The notes beneath the pieces are model-generated. The model had not been told where the DNA came from. It made no database searches and saw nothing but the letters and a program-made list of their open reading frames with translations. A stretch of DNA of 64,000 bases from the NCBI GenBank assembly GCA_025345505.1, contig JANVCC010000010.1:42001772-42065771 (forward strand). Reading direction: 5' to 3'. The position numbers and the translations under genes were made by a program. The stretch comes from Todiramphus chloris collaris (Eukaryota > Chordata > Aves > Coraciiformes > Alcedinidae). Below, piece by piece: positions 24,928 to 37,127 of the stretch (positions within the stretch are counted from its first letter, which is position 1; the number at the start of each line of letters is the position of its first letter).

Positions 24928-25835
24928 GTAAGTATATTTCATTATATTGATCCAATCTTACAAATCACTCTAGAGATCCCAGGAAAGGTTTTAATCAAAT
25001 GCACATTGTTTTCTTTTTGTTTTTATTAAATGCTTGACCGTAATATATTTCTGTTGAAGAATGTCTCTCTGGGACACAGACTTCATTCTCAGTCATCCAA
25101 AATACATCTACATCCAAACAACCCATATCTAAAGTTGAATTATTTTGTTTCTCTAATAGTGTGTTAGATGTAACCTTTCATGATGGTGTTATACTCATCA
25201 TAACCACATTTGACTATACACTGATAGTATATCATATGTATATAAGTGAAGGATCCCAAATGGAAGAAATACTGCTGTGGCAAAAAGTTCAAGTTGATGA
25301 GTCACCACTAACAAATTCAGTGTGTCCATTTCATAACTTCTGGTGTGTGATGTACCACATTATTGACTTATTTTGTGGATACAGTATTCTTTTAACATAA
25401 AAATTACATTTTAATATTGTCTCTTATTTTATTTTGAATTAAATACATTATGCTTGATATTTGCTACTACAAAGTTATCTCATGTATTATGAGATACACC
25501 TTCCAAAGATATATTTATTCAAAATATTTTACTATTTTGGATTTACTGAATTTGCCATGGAATTACCTTGTTGCTTCAAAACTACTCTGCAAAATCAAGC
25601 TTTTCACTAATAATAAAAAAAAGCTCCTCCATTTGCAAAGAAAATCAGAAAACTTGAGTTGTCTGAGTTCTTCAAAGTCATCAGGCAGCCTGGAACCATT
25701 GGCAAGTTATCTTCTCAGCAAAATGATGCTCTGATTTGCTAATATTTAAATGGGACTTGAGTAGAGATATATGTTGCTATTTTGATTTACAAGTAATCTA
25801 TAAAAGACAGTGAAACATGCATTTTTCCATTTTAG

Positions 25836-27562
25836 GTATACGTGTGACATCTACAGCATCAACAATTGGAACAAAGCCTTCTTTGTCAGTCTCTCACATG
25901 GGTGCTACCATGGAGAGGTTTCCTCAGACGTCTCCATTATTTGTTACTGTGGGGACAGAGTCAACTCGAACCGGTGTGACAGACAAAATAGCCATGAAGG
26001 CAAACACAACTTTCAGGGGGATGAATATGTCGGCACAGTCCATTACAGACGTCTACTCATTAGAGGCATCTAATGCAGCCACCTACTCAACATTCTCGTT
26101 ACCAAGTACAGTGGAATCTTCTGATGTTCCTCACAGCACAGACAGCCCTCCTCTCCTTTCCAAACCCATGTCTTCAACAGATTTTACAACTATTCTACTG
26201 CATCTATAACTTTACCTATTACAATAGCAACTCCAACAACCCTATTCAGTACAAGTCCTGTTCCAACACATTCTGCATTATTAACACTCTCTTTCGTAGT
26301 GGTAGTTCTGCTTCCAGTTGAAACACCAACCATTCAGATAGGAACTCTTCTCCTTATCTCAGCATTAACAACTTTAACCTCCTTCTGCCCTGCCTTCATG
26401 GATTGGGAAGGATATGAGTCCTTCAGTAAGTCATTCTAAGGGAGCAGCTGTGTCCTCTGAAGTGTCTTTTTCTGCTTTGCTGGCTGGCAGAGCAACTTTC
26501 ACAAGACCTTTATTTCTTCTAGGTCCACAGTTGACAGGAAGCATATCTACTTGCCCTGTATTTACTTTGTCTTTTAGAACTAGGTCTGCCATTGGACAAA
26601 CTGCAATTCACCCATCACTAATTTCTACACTGACATCAACTGCTCCTCAAATTCCTATGGCTACTAGACTTGCTATCTTTGAGACCAGCTTTCCTCAATT
26701 AATCAGTGATTTATATTTTGAAACAGCAAAACCCTTGTCTAAAACTTCTCTCATATCATTAAATGCAAGTTCTCCAGAGAGTGGAAACCTCAGTGACTGT
26801 TCTGAAGCAGAAATCTCCATTATATAGTATTTCTGCTGCTCTGCCCATGACTGTATCTTCATGTCAAGCTGCTTCTCAGATCCCTATAAACACTTTGAGT
26901 TCTTCTGTAACATGCACAGTATCTATACCAGTGCGTTCTCGGATAACTTCCCTGAAACCCAAAGCTATGGCAGATGTCACTGTTGCCTCCAAAAGTCTTT
27001 ATAAAGTACCTTCTGCTGCTTCCACTCTTCTAGTCAGTCCAACAACCTCTGATATGTCTATAGTAAGTAAAGCCTCAACAGAAAATAAATACATAATGCA
27101 CACCAATTCCTTTTCAGTGTCATCCATTTCTAAAAAGTCAATGAAATCCATTATGTCTACAGTCTTCCCTCTTAGTACATTGGTATTGCCTCTAAATGCT
27201 ACATTAATAACCACTCCAGGAATTACAGAGTACCCAAGCATTTCACATAGAAAATTGAAATCTGACCCCATGGCACAAAGTTTAAGCAACTTAATTCCTA
27301 AAGATTCTTCTCTTACAAGATCATCATCTTCTACAGTCCTGTTAGCAGCATCAGTACCAGCTTATATGACAATCTCAAACTACAAGTTCTTCACTGATTC
27401 CCATAGTTGGTAGGACATCATCATTAACACAAAATATAACTGCTACCTCAACATCACTTTCATCTCTAGATACACAAGGAACCTCAGAAAGTCCATTTAT
27501 AGACTTTGCAACTTCTGTTGATTTTTTTCACTTTACACGTAAGCCCTTTACTTGCCTTTCAG
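25836..27562 (+). pseudogene. OTOGL: OTOGL local exon 11, 5' part: frame-broken mucin-like sequence
   Basis: The acceptor TTCCATTTTAG restores the TIL Cys codon (TGT) and opens IRVTSTASTIGTKPSLSV, a Ser/Thr-rich reading in frame 2 up to the stop at 26207-26209. The coding-like text then continues in other frames: frame 1 from about 26194, frame 2 from about 26414 to 26827, frame 3 from about 26763 to 27413, then frame 1. So there are at least four frame changes, though each segment is free of stops for hundreds of bases and rich in Ser, Thr and Pro. No small introns that would explain the changes were seen. Either this part has decayed or the assembly has several indels here. In otogelins such regions carry dense O-glycans. 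Confidence 0.75.
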
Positions 27563-28602
27563 CAACACTAAAATCATCCACTGTAATGCTCTCTTTACTA
27601 ATGCCTACAACTCCCAAAGCCACTTTAGAAAGTCAGTTCAGTAGGGTCTCTATATCCTCACCTCCTCCTAAGACTGCTTTTATCTCTACTGTTTCTCTAG
27701 GAAAACAGAGTTCTTCAGTAAGTTCTTCTTCAGAAGATGGAACAGTATCAGCCATATCATCTGGAATCATCACTCAATCCACTACACCAATGATCACGAA
27801 CACAGCAGTGAATGCTACATCCTTAAAAGCACCTTATATTTTTGCAAAAATACCACCTAGCTCTTCAGCAAGTTTAGTTGTTTCTTCTGGCACTCCTGTA
27901 GCCTCTAGGTTTACTACAAAACCCTCTGATTCTTCTGTTGCCAATTTGGAGTTTTATATGTCTCCAGATTCAGTTCCTACCACCACTGAAACATCATTGC
28001 ATGTGCCACATAAATCTTTATTTACATCTGCAGTGACTCAAGCTTCACAGACCACTAAAGAAACTCAGAAAATTATGATCATGACAACAACGGCTACTAG
28101 AGGTCCATTATCACGAACAAAGAGTACCTCATTTACAGCTTCAGAAATTAAATATGCAACCTCATTTGAAAGAACTGTGGATATTTTAGACAGTGGTCAG
28201 ACTTCATATGAGCAAAGAAATGTTAGCAAGACAAAGATAACCACAACTGAGAAATCTTCCTTGCCTTATTTGACAGTATCTGCAGTTCAGAGTTCACCTT
28301 TTCTAAGAAATACAACCTCAGTAAAAGTTCTCTCTCTTCCTGGAGTCCCAGATCTAACATCATCATATTGGTCCAAAGTCCCAACACAGAAAACTTCTAA
28401 AACTTATTTCAGTTCAACAGAGCCCACAGAGCTGCAGAACAGAACTGTAATAAATTTATCTCATTCTAGTGGAGGAATATCTTTTCTTTCCTCTTCAGAA
28501 CGTCTGGAAACACAAACTTCTCTGGCAAGCAGAGAAACAATGACAGCTACAGCTGATAAGGCCTCCTTTGGTGCAATGATGCCTACATCTTCTGAATGTG
28601 TG
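27563..28602 (+). CDS. OTOGL: OTOGL local exon 11, 3' part: intact Ser/Thr-rich mucin-like domain
   Basis: From 27563 to 28602 one frame is open for about 347 codons and ends SSECV with donor GTG|GTATGA, phase 0. It joins directly to PRYLEPVDKC of exon 12. Composition is dominated by Ser and Thr with scattered Pro and Lys (for example SSSVSSSSEDGTVSAISS and TTTEKSSLPYLTV). A few N-glycosylation sequons such as NTT, NVS and NAT are seen. There are almost no cysteines. This is a mucin-type PTS spacer that would be O-glycosylated and extended. An excellent 3' splice site (CCCTTTACTTGCCTTTCAG) ends at 27562, and its phase matches exon 10. The start is therefore inferred to be 27563, with 25836 as the ancestral start. 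Confidence 0.75.
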
Positions 28603-29265
28603 GTATGATCAGTTTTACTTGCCCTTATGTGTTAAAATATGTATTGCTTTTCAGTCCATTCTGTTATGCTATGTAATACCAAAGTTTTAAAATATCTACT
28701 ATTTTTGTTTTTATTTGTACATTTTAAAATACTCAATTATTATTGGAGGCTTGTTATATCGCTGCTCTTATACTGCCCTGGTATATTCTGCAACTTGGAT
28801 GTAGTGCTCTGGAAAAAAATGGCTTTTAAAACTATGTGCTGATTGCAGATAGAGAAATATATTTCTGAGGTGCAGAAAAACCCATAATCCATGTTTTTTT
28901 GGGATTCTATATAATCTCACCCTATCTTTCTTTTTTTGTCCATTTGTTTCTTTGTCATAGGGTTTAAAATGCGGGGAATGCATGATTCTGCTTCAGATTA
29001 TTAATGAATATAACACAGAGCCTCAAAGCATAATGCTTTACATAGAGTATTCCACCAAAGCTAGATGGAACAGGAAGGATGTGGATGAATAGATGTTTGT
29101 CATTTTTACCTGTTGCAACCACACAAAAACAATTCATTCCAAAATAACTCATGAAAGGTCATGCAGATGTTGCCTCAGAGCAGTGTGATGAACAAGTGAT
29201 TGCCTACACTTCATAAGGGCAATGAATATGAAGTTGATTCTAGTTGTTTTTTCCTTATATGACAG

Positions 29266-29443
29266 CCAAGATACCTTGAACCTGTCGACAAATGTAGCCA
29301 GTATGTATGTGTTAATATGGGTTGGATGTTATACAACCTTTCAAGGAACTGCCTTAAGGATGTGCAGAAGCCTGACTGTGGTTTTCGAGGAATGCCAGTT
29401 CAAGTTAACATTGATAGTTGTTGCCCAGAATGGGAATGTCCCT
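29266..29443 (+). CDS. OTOGL: OTOGL local exon 12: VWC-like module
   Basis: The acceptor is TATATGACAG and the donor is T|GTAAGT. The exon is 178 nt and goes from phase 0 to phase 1. It reads PRYLEPVDKCSQYVCVN, later DCGFRGMPVQVNIDSCC and PEWECP. The C-x-C and CCP-x-W/Y-x-C spacing marks a von Willebrand factor C-like module closing the mucin region and leading into the last VWD. Confidence 0.93.
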
Positions 29444-30317
29444 GTAAGTCACTGTTTTATTTTTAAATTCAACATAGAGCCTTGATCTGTAAATTTCCAG
29501 TAATAAATTAAGGGTTTATTACAGTGGGAATATGAGCTTGAATACTGGAATGAATTTAAAAGAGTCATTCATTGGCAAACCAGAATGAAATTACTAAATG
29601 TTTTGCTATTTTTGAATTAACATTCAGGAGAGTCAAAATATTTCATTTTGAATGTAAACATTGAAATAAAATCTGCAACATGATCATCAGCATTTTCCAG
29701 ATGAGATTTTTCATAATGTCTATCAGTAGAAATGTTGAGTTTTCAACAGTTTGTGAAGAAAATAAACCAAGTACTGACATTTTCTGAAAGCCAGAATCCC
29801 CAGATTTCAGTTAGCTTTAACATGGTGTTTACTCAGAAACTGAAAAAACTGGCAGATGACTGTCTGCTAAGAGAGCAATAAGGCCAGAGAAAAGTCATAT
29901 TAAAGCCCTTGCAGCTTTACTGAAATCAATATTGCACTTTTAAATATTTGTCCCAAGATAGGAGAGAACAGTATCTCTTTGTTATCAGTATCTCAAAATA
30001 TGTACATTTTAATGCATCTGTTTTATCTCACAATGTACAGATTCATTGACCTTGCCTATAAAACACTGACTCAAGTGAAAATTTTCAACAATTTAAATTT
30101 TCTTCCCTACCCTGGGCACACAGCAGTAGGTTAAGATATTTCCCATGAGTAATGTAAGATATTTGCTTCTGCTTATGGCTCAGTATGCTATGTGCAGAAC
30201 AAGGTCATCTATATATGAACTTACATATGAAAGCACACATTGCTAAAACATATAGATTTTAGAAATTCCCTGTATTCAGTTTTGTGGTAACCTCATTAAA
30301 TGACAGTTCTTTTTTAG

Positions 30318-30460
30318 GTCAGTGTTCTGTACTGTCCGAATTGAGTGTTATTACCTTTGATGGAAACAATATAGCCCTCTGTAATATGGCTTCCTACATT
30401 TTAGTCAAGTTACCAGGAGAAATTATTGTTGCTCATATTGAAAAATGTCCTGCTAATCAG
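30318..30460 (+). CDS. OTOGL: OTOGL local exon 13: last VWD domain, start
   Basis: The acceptor is TTCTTTTTTAG and the donor is CAG|GTAAGA. The exon is 143 nt and goes from phase 1 to phase 0. It reads QCSVLSELSVITFDGNN, then LCNMASYILVKLPGE. The ITFDG core marks the start of a VWD domain. The usual W-G-D-P-H before it is replaced by LSELS. Confidence 0.93.
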
Positions 30461-31821
30461 GTAAGATTCTTGCAGTTCTGCAATAATTGTAATACTTTCT
30501 TGAATTTTCATGGTATAGGTGTGAAATTCTGCAAAAATGCATTGCTTAAAACTTTCAGATAAAAGCATACCCATTGAAAAGTGGCAAGTTATTTAATTTT
30601 CAAGGAGTAGGCTTAATCTTGCTGTCTAGTTGAAAGAATTTTATCTCAAGTTAAAAAGTGTTGTATTATAAGGAAAATTCAAATGTAGGTTAGCTCCTTT
30701 TAAATTATCGGAAGTGACATAACCTCTTAATCTGCATGTCTCCTTTCAGACTCTCCACCTACATATCTTGAGGCCTTGAATTTACATCTTACAATATGGT
30801 CAAAATACTAAAATATTTTGAATAGTCACAAAAATCTTTTGTAGTTATTTTAGGAAGATGTTAATGAGTTTGGGATTAGTGTGATGAATTGTTCTTTGTA
30901 GTTCTCTAACTCTGCATTGTCTAGAGAAAGGTCCCAGCCACTTTATTTTTAGACTGCCCTTTTAGGCTAGGTCAGTCTCATCCTTAGAGTCCATACTTAG
31001 TCTCCTTCACATTGTCCATACTCCTAATTTGTGCAGCCCTTGAACAACTGTCTTGTATTTCCATCTCTGGGTTGTGGATAAACAAGTTCTTAATGAGGAA
31101 CTTCATCAGGCTTGTTTCTTTCCCATCCCTATTTGATCTCTTATCTACTCTCACTGGGCAGCTGTACACTTGATTTTTAAGTCCCAAGTCTTACACTGTT
31201 TTAGAAGTTTTCTTTTAACTTGCTCTTCTGAGTCTTTCTTGGTTGCAATCTAAAGGTGTGCATGCAGCTCACATAGGCAGTTGAGCTTTAGAAGAGTGCA
31301 GCTGTAGTTCTCAAAGAATTTCTAAAAGGGCTTTGCAACATATGCTGAATCTTGGGATGCTGGTAATGAGTTCCACTCAGTATTAAAACTGTGAAGTTAA
31401 AAGGCAGCTGAGAGATGGTATATACGAGCTGGAATCTTGTGTGGAAAGGCACCTTGGTAAAATAGCAGTTTTATCAAATTCAAGGCAGGGGATGTTATTG
31501 TCATGACCATTGAATTATGTATTTTTAATTCATTTTCTTTATGTCATTGCATTATCTTTTCTTTATTTTTCTCCACATAATCCCTTTTGATTTAAATCTT
31601 TATCAAGCAAATAAAGTTTCTAAAAGTAGTTTATGGAAAAGTCAACTTTAGCAAAGAAGTATATTTTTAAAAATTATTTAATAAGGAATATATTAAATTA
31701 GTTTAACTATGAAGCTGATTGATTATAGAACTTCAAGAAAGAAAATAGTCAACATATTTTTGCCAAATAAGAGTGCTGCTGATTATCATTGCACTTCTAA
31801 TCTATTTTTAATGTTTTCCAG

Positions 31822-31845
31822 AGTGCAAATTCAATAAGAAAACTA
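31822..31845 (+). CDS. OTOGL: OTOGL local exon 14: 24-nt microexon in VWD
   Basis: The acceptor is ATGTTTTCCAG and the donor is CTA|GTAAGT. It has eight codons, phase 0-0, reading SANSIRKL. Its position between VWD strands and its exact phase support it. Because it is so short, a chance match cannot be wholly excluded. Confidence 0.7.
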
Positions 31846-31974
31846 GTAAGTACTTTTTCTTTTACTAATTACAAAATATATTAATATTACACATATCAAA
31901 AAAATTCCCTATAGCACTGGTACAGAATTAGAAAAACAATAGTAACAAAACTTGTTTGTCACTTTTCTTTCAAG

Positions 31975-32067
31975 GTTCACCCTGCAAGCACTTCAGGGCT
32001 CTGTTTTAAGAAATTAAATGTAACAACACGCACCTATAAATTACTTATCAATCGTTTAGCAAGAAAA
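31975..32067 (+). CDS. OTOGL: OTOGL local exon 15: VWD domain
   Basis: The acceptor is CTTTTCTTTCAAG and the donor is AAA|GTAAGT. The exon has 31 codons, phase 0-0. It reads STSGLCFKKLNVTTRTYKLL, which fits the VWD segment C-L/F-K-x-L-x-V with a following strand. An NVT sequon is present. Confidence 0.9.
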
Positions 32068-32739
32068 GTAAGTATATATCACCTGTATATAACGTGTATG
32101 CTTAAAAGATAGCTGGCAAGCTATTCTGTTGAGGAATGCAATAGAGCAGATTTATAGCAAATGTACTACAGGATTAGGATTACTTCTGCAGTCCAGGTTC
32201 CCAGTAATGCATGGTATGCTAGAAGCAAGAAATAAATGTTTCTGATACCATGCTTCACCTGTCTGTCATTTATCTAAAATGACACTTCAAAGTTCTTTTG
32301 AGATTTTAAAGAAGCTGCAAAAGCATTTATAATAGAGATATTTCCAAAAAAAGCCTAGAACTGAACAGAAATGTTCCAAAACATGATAAATACTTAAGCT
32401 GTCTTTCCTGCTGGTCAATAAAAGGTCAGAACAGATAAATTTGAATCATTATCATGAGGGGTTTTTTTGTGGTTTTTTTCATACTATGATATGTGACAAA
32501 TAAGATTGATTGCTTCCCTAATTAGAAGAAATTTCCATATAATTGTTTTTTCTCATGCCTACTTCATTTGCTGCTTTAGGAAATAGCACTTGACATGGAG
32601 CTCTGTGATTTAAGCACTGTGACTGTTACTGAATGTGGCAGAGGCTGTAAAATACAACTATTGATATAAAATGTAAAGACATATAGAATACATCTTTGCA
32701 ATTTCTTTTTTACCCTAAAATGTATGTAATTTATTTTAG

Positions 32740-32929
32740 GTAGTAGTGGATTCTGTAATTCAGTCATTACCATTTTCAAAAGAGGGACTGAGTATTCAGG
32801 ATACTGGTGCAATGTATGTCATCAACACCCCAGCTGGTATAAGCATCAAATGGGCTCATTTTACAGGCATCATAGATATACAGTATGGATTGCACTCTAA
32901 CACGTCGATGAAGACAGAAGGACTTTGTG
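32740..32929 (+). CDS. OTOGL: OTOGL local exon 16: VWD domain
   Basis: The acceptor is TTTATTTTAG and the donor is G|GTGAGG. The exon is 190 nt and goes from phase 0 to phase 1. It reads VVVDSVIQSLPFSKEGLSI, later AGISIKWAHFTGIIDIQYG, and ends TEGLC, which joins G-VCNGDP of the next exon. Together they form the GLCG core of a VWD domain. Confidence 0.95.
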
Positions 32930-35107
32930 GTGAGGCTATGGTGGCAATTTTTTTTGTGTTTAATAATTTCCATTTAAAATTTATGCCTCCGTTTTTTGTC
33001 TGTGACCTTCAGTTCTTATAGGTCTCCTTGTGAACCCCATTAACTAGACTGACAATCCTATTTGAGAAGGGCTTGTGAAATTCTGTTAATTAATAATAAT
33101 AATTCAATAATTCTGCTTGCTAATAAAGTAATTTCCAAAGCAAGTAATGATCAGCACGTTGTATCTAATCAACTTTTTATAAGTGTACTCATATCAGAAT
33201 ATTGTTGAAGTTGAGTAAAGAAACGGGGAAAGTTTTCAAGGGAAGTTCAGCAGTTGCTGCAGAAGTTCAGGTAGTGACAGTGTATTTTTAGGGATTATAG
33301 GAGAAAAGAATAGATGTCAGATGCTAGCAGTGGCATTTTATTTCTATGCAGATACTGAGAAAAATGTATCTTGGGAAGGGACCAAGTTCCCTGAGGGCAG
33401 TGAATCCAAATTCAGATCTCTTAAAGTTGGATCTAGGGTCCAAAACTCTGCTGAGGTGTCTCAGATTTACATTACAATGACAGTAAATTTAGCATGTTTC
33501 AGGCTTCCCTTTTTATAACTTTTTATAGCTCTGTCAGTATGACTTATATGGAAAAGCATAATCAGGTATTTTAGAGTTACTTTAATTCTATCATAAATAT
33601 TCCTTTTCTGGTGAATTATAATTTTACAGACTCTACGACATATTGAACAGGAAAAGGAACTTTTAATAATCTTTTAAACTGCTTTTACATTTAAAAACAA
33701 GCAAAACAGTTCAGATATGGTTTAAATATATACATTAAAAAATCGTTTAAAATCAATTGCCATATTCTGCATGAACGAAAGTTCTAGATCTAGTAAAAGA
33801 AAGCTAATGCTCACCCTGGCACATGCTGTATTGTTCCCAAGCATTATGCCATCTTCTCTATGCACGCTGAAAAAGATTGGGATGAGGTGTGGTCAAATAT
33901 ATGAAGGATTATAGAATAGTTAATCTTTGTGTCATAAAAAGACATAAAGAGGAAGACCATGCAGACAAATCCAGCCCCCACTGTGAAGTGTTGCTCTACT
34001 TGATATTTTACAGTCAAGTCTCCTTTTAACGATTCTTTCCTATTCTCTGACATCTGTTCCTGTCTGAGATTCTTCTTAGCTCTCCCTCTCATACTAAAAA
34101 AAAATGTGGGACTATGTGGTAAACGTGCTTTACTTTAAAAGCTGTATTGATTCCAGAATTCTGTGGTATTGCCCTTCAAACTGTAATGGCAGCACAGTTT
34201 GTGGGATGGTATTAGGACAGCTGCGAGAAGTACAAGTGTTAAGAATACTGGAAAGCAGCACTACTGTCAAATGCTTCTCAGCGTGCAAGTGCCATCTTCT
34301 GTGTTTCTCTATCGTGTCTGAGACAATAACTGCCTGTCACACCAGGCTAGCCTAGATCTAACAAGGGACTCTGGAGAGTATCAGGATGGAGGGCTGGAAG
34401 CATGAAGGTAAGGGCTTAGAGTGTGGTTAGCAGTGTGGAAGGAAGGTGAAAAAAATGGATATAGGAACTTTGGCTGATCAGTCTCTGGGATGTAAAAGAC
34501 TATTACGAAGATTAAAATTTTGTCATTAATAATGAGTTGTTATGTGCTTATAGGAAGTATATGTGTTCATTGATGAATTAACTGAATACATACGCTAATG
34601 AATTCAGATAGTCAGTGGATGGCAGAGGGTTTTGTGGGGTGGTTTTTTTTAGTGGTTTTGTATTAATAAATTGAGAAAAATATTTTCTCTAGAGAAATCA
34701 ACTTGTTCATCAAGATTCCTTTCATAACTTCTAACATTTAGAGTGTTCAATTAAGTTTCAATGCAGTGTCAAATCTTCAGTGACATGCAGCTAATTCAGA
34801 AGCTGTATACATTTACTCCCATGGAGCTCATTGCTTTTCAGTAGAAGGAGATCACAACCTGGTGCCATGTCAGTGAATTTGCTACACTCAGTAGCACATT
34901 TTGACAGCATTTTTTCTCAAAAGTTAATTCACTGTTGGGAAAAGTATCATTACATGTATTATGATCTGCTTCTTTTGCAAAGCCATTGAGCTGACTGTTA
35001 AAATCACAAAGTGTAAAGTTGGAACTACAGTGAACATTTTACTTCCTTCCCAAAGGAAGTAAAATGGCATGTTTGTTTGTGCTTTGAATGTGATGATCTG
35101 TCTCCAG

Positions 35108-35322
35108 GGGTGTGTAATGGAGACCCTGCTGATGACCTCAAAATGCAAAACAGGACAATAATTACAAACATGGAGCAAATTGAAGTGTTCATTAGGAGTT
35201 GGGAAATTGAGAAATCACTTGATGTAACAACCAGGAGGCCAGTAACAAACTGTACTGAACATAACTGCACATACTGTATGGAACTGTTAAACAGAAGCAT
35301 TTTCATCCCTTGTCACAAAAAG
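35108..35322 (+). CDS. OTOGL: OTOGL local exon 17: VWD end and C8 start
   Basis: The acceptor is TCTGTCTCCAG and the donor is AAG|GTGAGT. The exon is 215 nt and goes from phase 1 to phase 0. GVCNGDPADDLKM completes the GLCG-x-C-NGD calcium-binding block. Then FIRSWEIEKSL leads into C8 with CTEHNCTYC and FIPCHKK. Four N-glycosylation sequons (NRT, NCT, NCT, NRS) are crowded here. Confidence 0.95.
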
Positions 35323-36642
35323 GTGAGTAAGAAGATCAGAGGAATTCCAGATGCAAATGAAATAAAGTATGTATAGTTAAGAAGAGAGATATGCATATTT
35401 TTAATGTTTTGCTTATTTTCATGAGTTGGCAAATGGATGATGGCTTTAATACCTCTGTCATGTTGGCTTTGATACTTGTGCCATGTCCATTGTAAGCACA
35501 CATCTGCATGGATCCCTGTGCTGTTTCGCCATTTCTTAAATTATTTACTAGGCAAAACTCAAAGGAGAGACACCAGATCATCATCTCAACAGATACGCAT
35601 TCTAAAAGAGGTATTCTTAATAAATGCTTGACATGAGCCACTAGAATGGAAATCCTGCTGCTGTATCCAACAGCAACTCATGCAACCTGAGATTGATTGG
35701 ACTAAAGACATTTCCAGTTAAACAGATTTTGATGTAGTCACTATTACATTGACAATTTGGTAGCATTTCTTGCGGAAATCACCAATCGTTTTTTTCTGGA
35801 CACTACTTTGTAATGGGGACATGCTGCAGCATGCAGACTGCCACTAGAGGTGGCTAATGCAGCACAGCTGCTTCCTGGAACATACTTCATTTAAACATAA
35901 TTGAAGGGAATCTAAATACTCAGAATTCTTACTTTATCCGTGTTTCCAGGTGAACTCTCACACCCTCAGATACAATCTTTTCCTGGTTTATAAAAACACC
36001 TAACAGCATCAAAATTGCCAAGCACGTTGTTCACCCAGTATGAAATTTGTTTTCTTTCATATGCATGATAGTGACAGAGCCAGATGAACTTTACAGTAGA
36101 AGTGAATGACTGCTTGAAGGTCTGCTGAAACCACAGGGAGAGCTGGGCTGCAGCGTAGTAGAGAACAGGGAGAATGAAACAAAATCTGACTTCTTCCACC
36201 TTGTTATAAGCTTATGCTAATAAAACCAGAAATAAGTTGCACCACCTGCATTGGGACCAAGTAACATAGGCTGTTGGGTCCTACAGACACAGAAACAGAG
36301 CACTCAATAATAATTCATTCACAGCAGGAATTTATGAAAAGTATAGCAGTGGTGTTTTGCTGAGACTGTTAACTTTTATCTGACAGCACTATACTGCAAA
36401 AGTTCTTGTAAATACTGTGACAATCTCAGGAGGACTGTGTTCTGTGCCTACTAATGAGCAGAAAAAATTCTGTCAGTTTAAGTTTTGCAAAATGAATATT
36501 CAGAAAAAAATGGTATTTTTTACTTCAGACACTGCTTTTGATTTTTTTCCCTTGCAGCTGTATTATTTCTTGTAATTAATGATTTCTTTTCATTACAGAA
36601 AGCTCTTTTGCTTTTTAATTCTCCATTACAATATGTTCCCAG

Positions 36643-36784
36643 GTGTCACCACAGGAGTTTTGTGAGAAAATGTGGATCAACAGTACTTATTTTTGGAATT
36701 ATGAGTGTGATGCACTTTCTGCATATGTGACTTTATGCAACAAGCACAACATCTGCATTAAATGGAGGACACCTGATTACTGCT
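36643..36784 (+). CDS. OTOGL: OTOGL local exon 18: C8 domain, second half
   Basis: The acceptor is ATATGTTCCCAG and the donor is T|GTAAGC. The exon is 142 nt and goes from phase 0 to phase 1. It reads VSPQEFCEKMWINSTYFW, then CDALSAYVTLCNKHNIC and KWRTPDYC. This is the C8 second-half pattern seen in exon 5 (D-V-x(n)-C, C-x-A/S-I/L-x-A-Y). Confidence 0.95.
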
Positions 36785-37127
36785 GTAAGCAACATAGCCA
36801 TGTTCTGTATCCCAATGTGGCTTTATATTGCTGCAGTGTTTAGTGATGAGTTAAAAATATGTTTCTTTCTATTTTTACTGTAAGTACCATCTCATTCTAT
36901 CACATCATCATTAATAAATGAGGCTACAAGTTCTTAAGATGCATTGTTTTAGTCAGTGTCATGAACCAGTTTTAATCTCGACTGAATGAGTTGCTTACCT
37001 AAAGTGCTGTTAAAAATATAAATGCATACTTTGTATGATACGCTCACTTGTTCCTACCACCTTTTTATCCAGTGAACTGCTGAAAGAATAACAGCAGCAC
37101 TCAGTGTCCTATTATTATGACTTGCAG

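Larger units (their letters stand above)
21297..25835. other. Introns 7-10 region
   Basis: Between exons 7 and 11 the DNA is AT-rich intron. The one structured patch is a cluster of inverted repeats at 24047-24182, annotated separately. T runs occur near 21490, 22450 and 23645. Nothing else was recognised. Confidence 0.6.
28603..36642. other. Introns 11-17 region
   Basis: Between exons 12 and 18 there is only AT-rich intron. A frame-open stretch at 32579-32670 behind a fair acceptor ends in a stop and was not taken as an exon. No repeat family was recognised. Confidence 0.6.

Noticed and set aside
32579-32670. Open stretch behind TGCTGCTTTAG inside intron 15
   Set aside because: It runs into a stop and would interrupt the VWD domain that exons 15 and 16 form directly.
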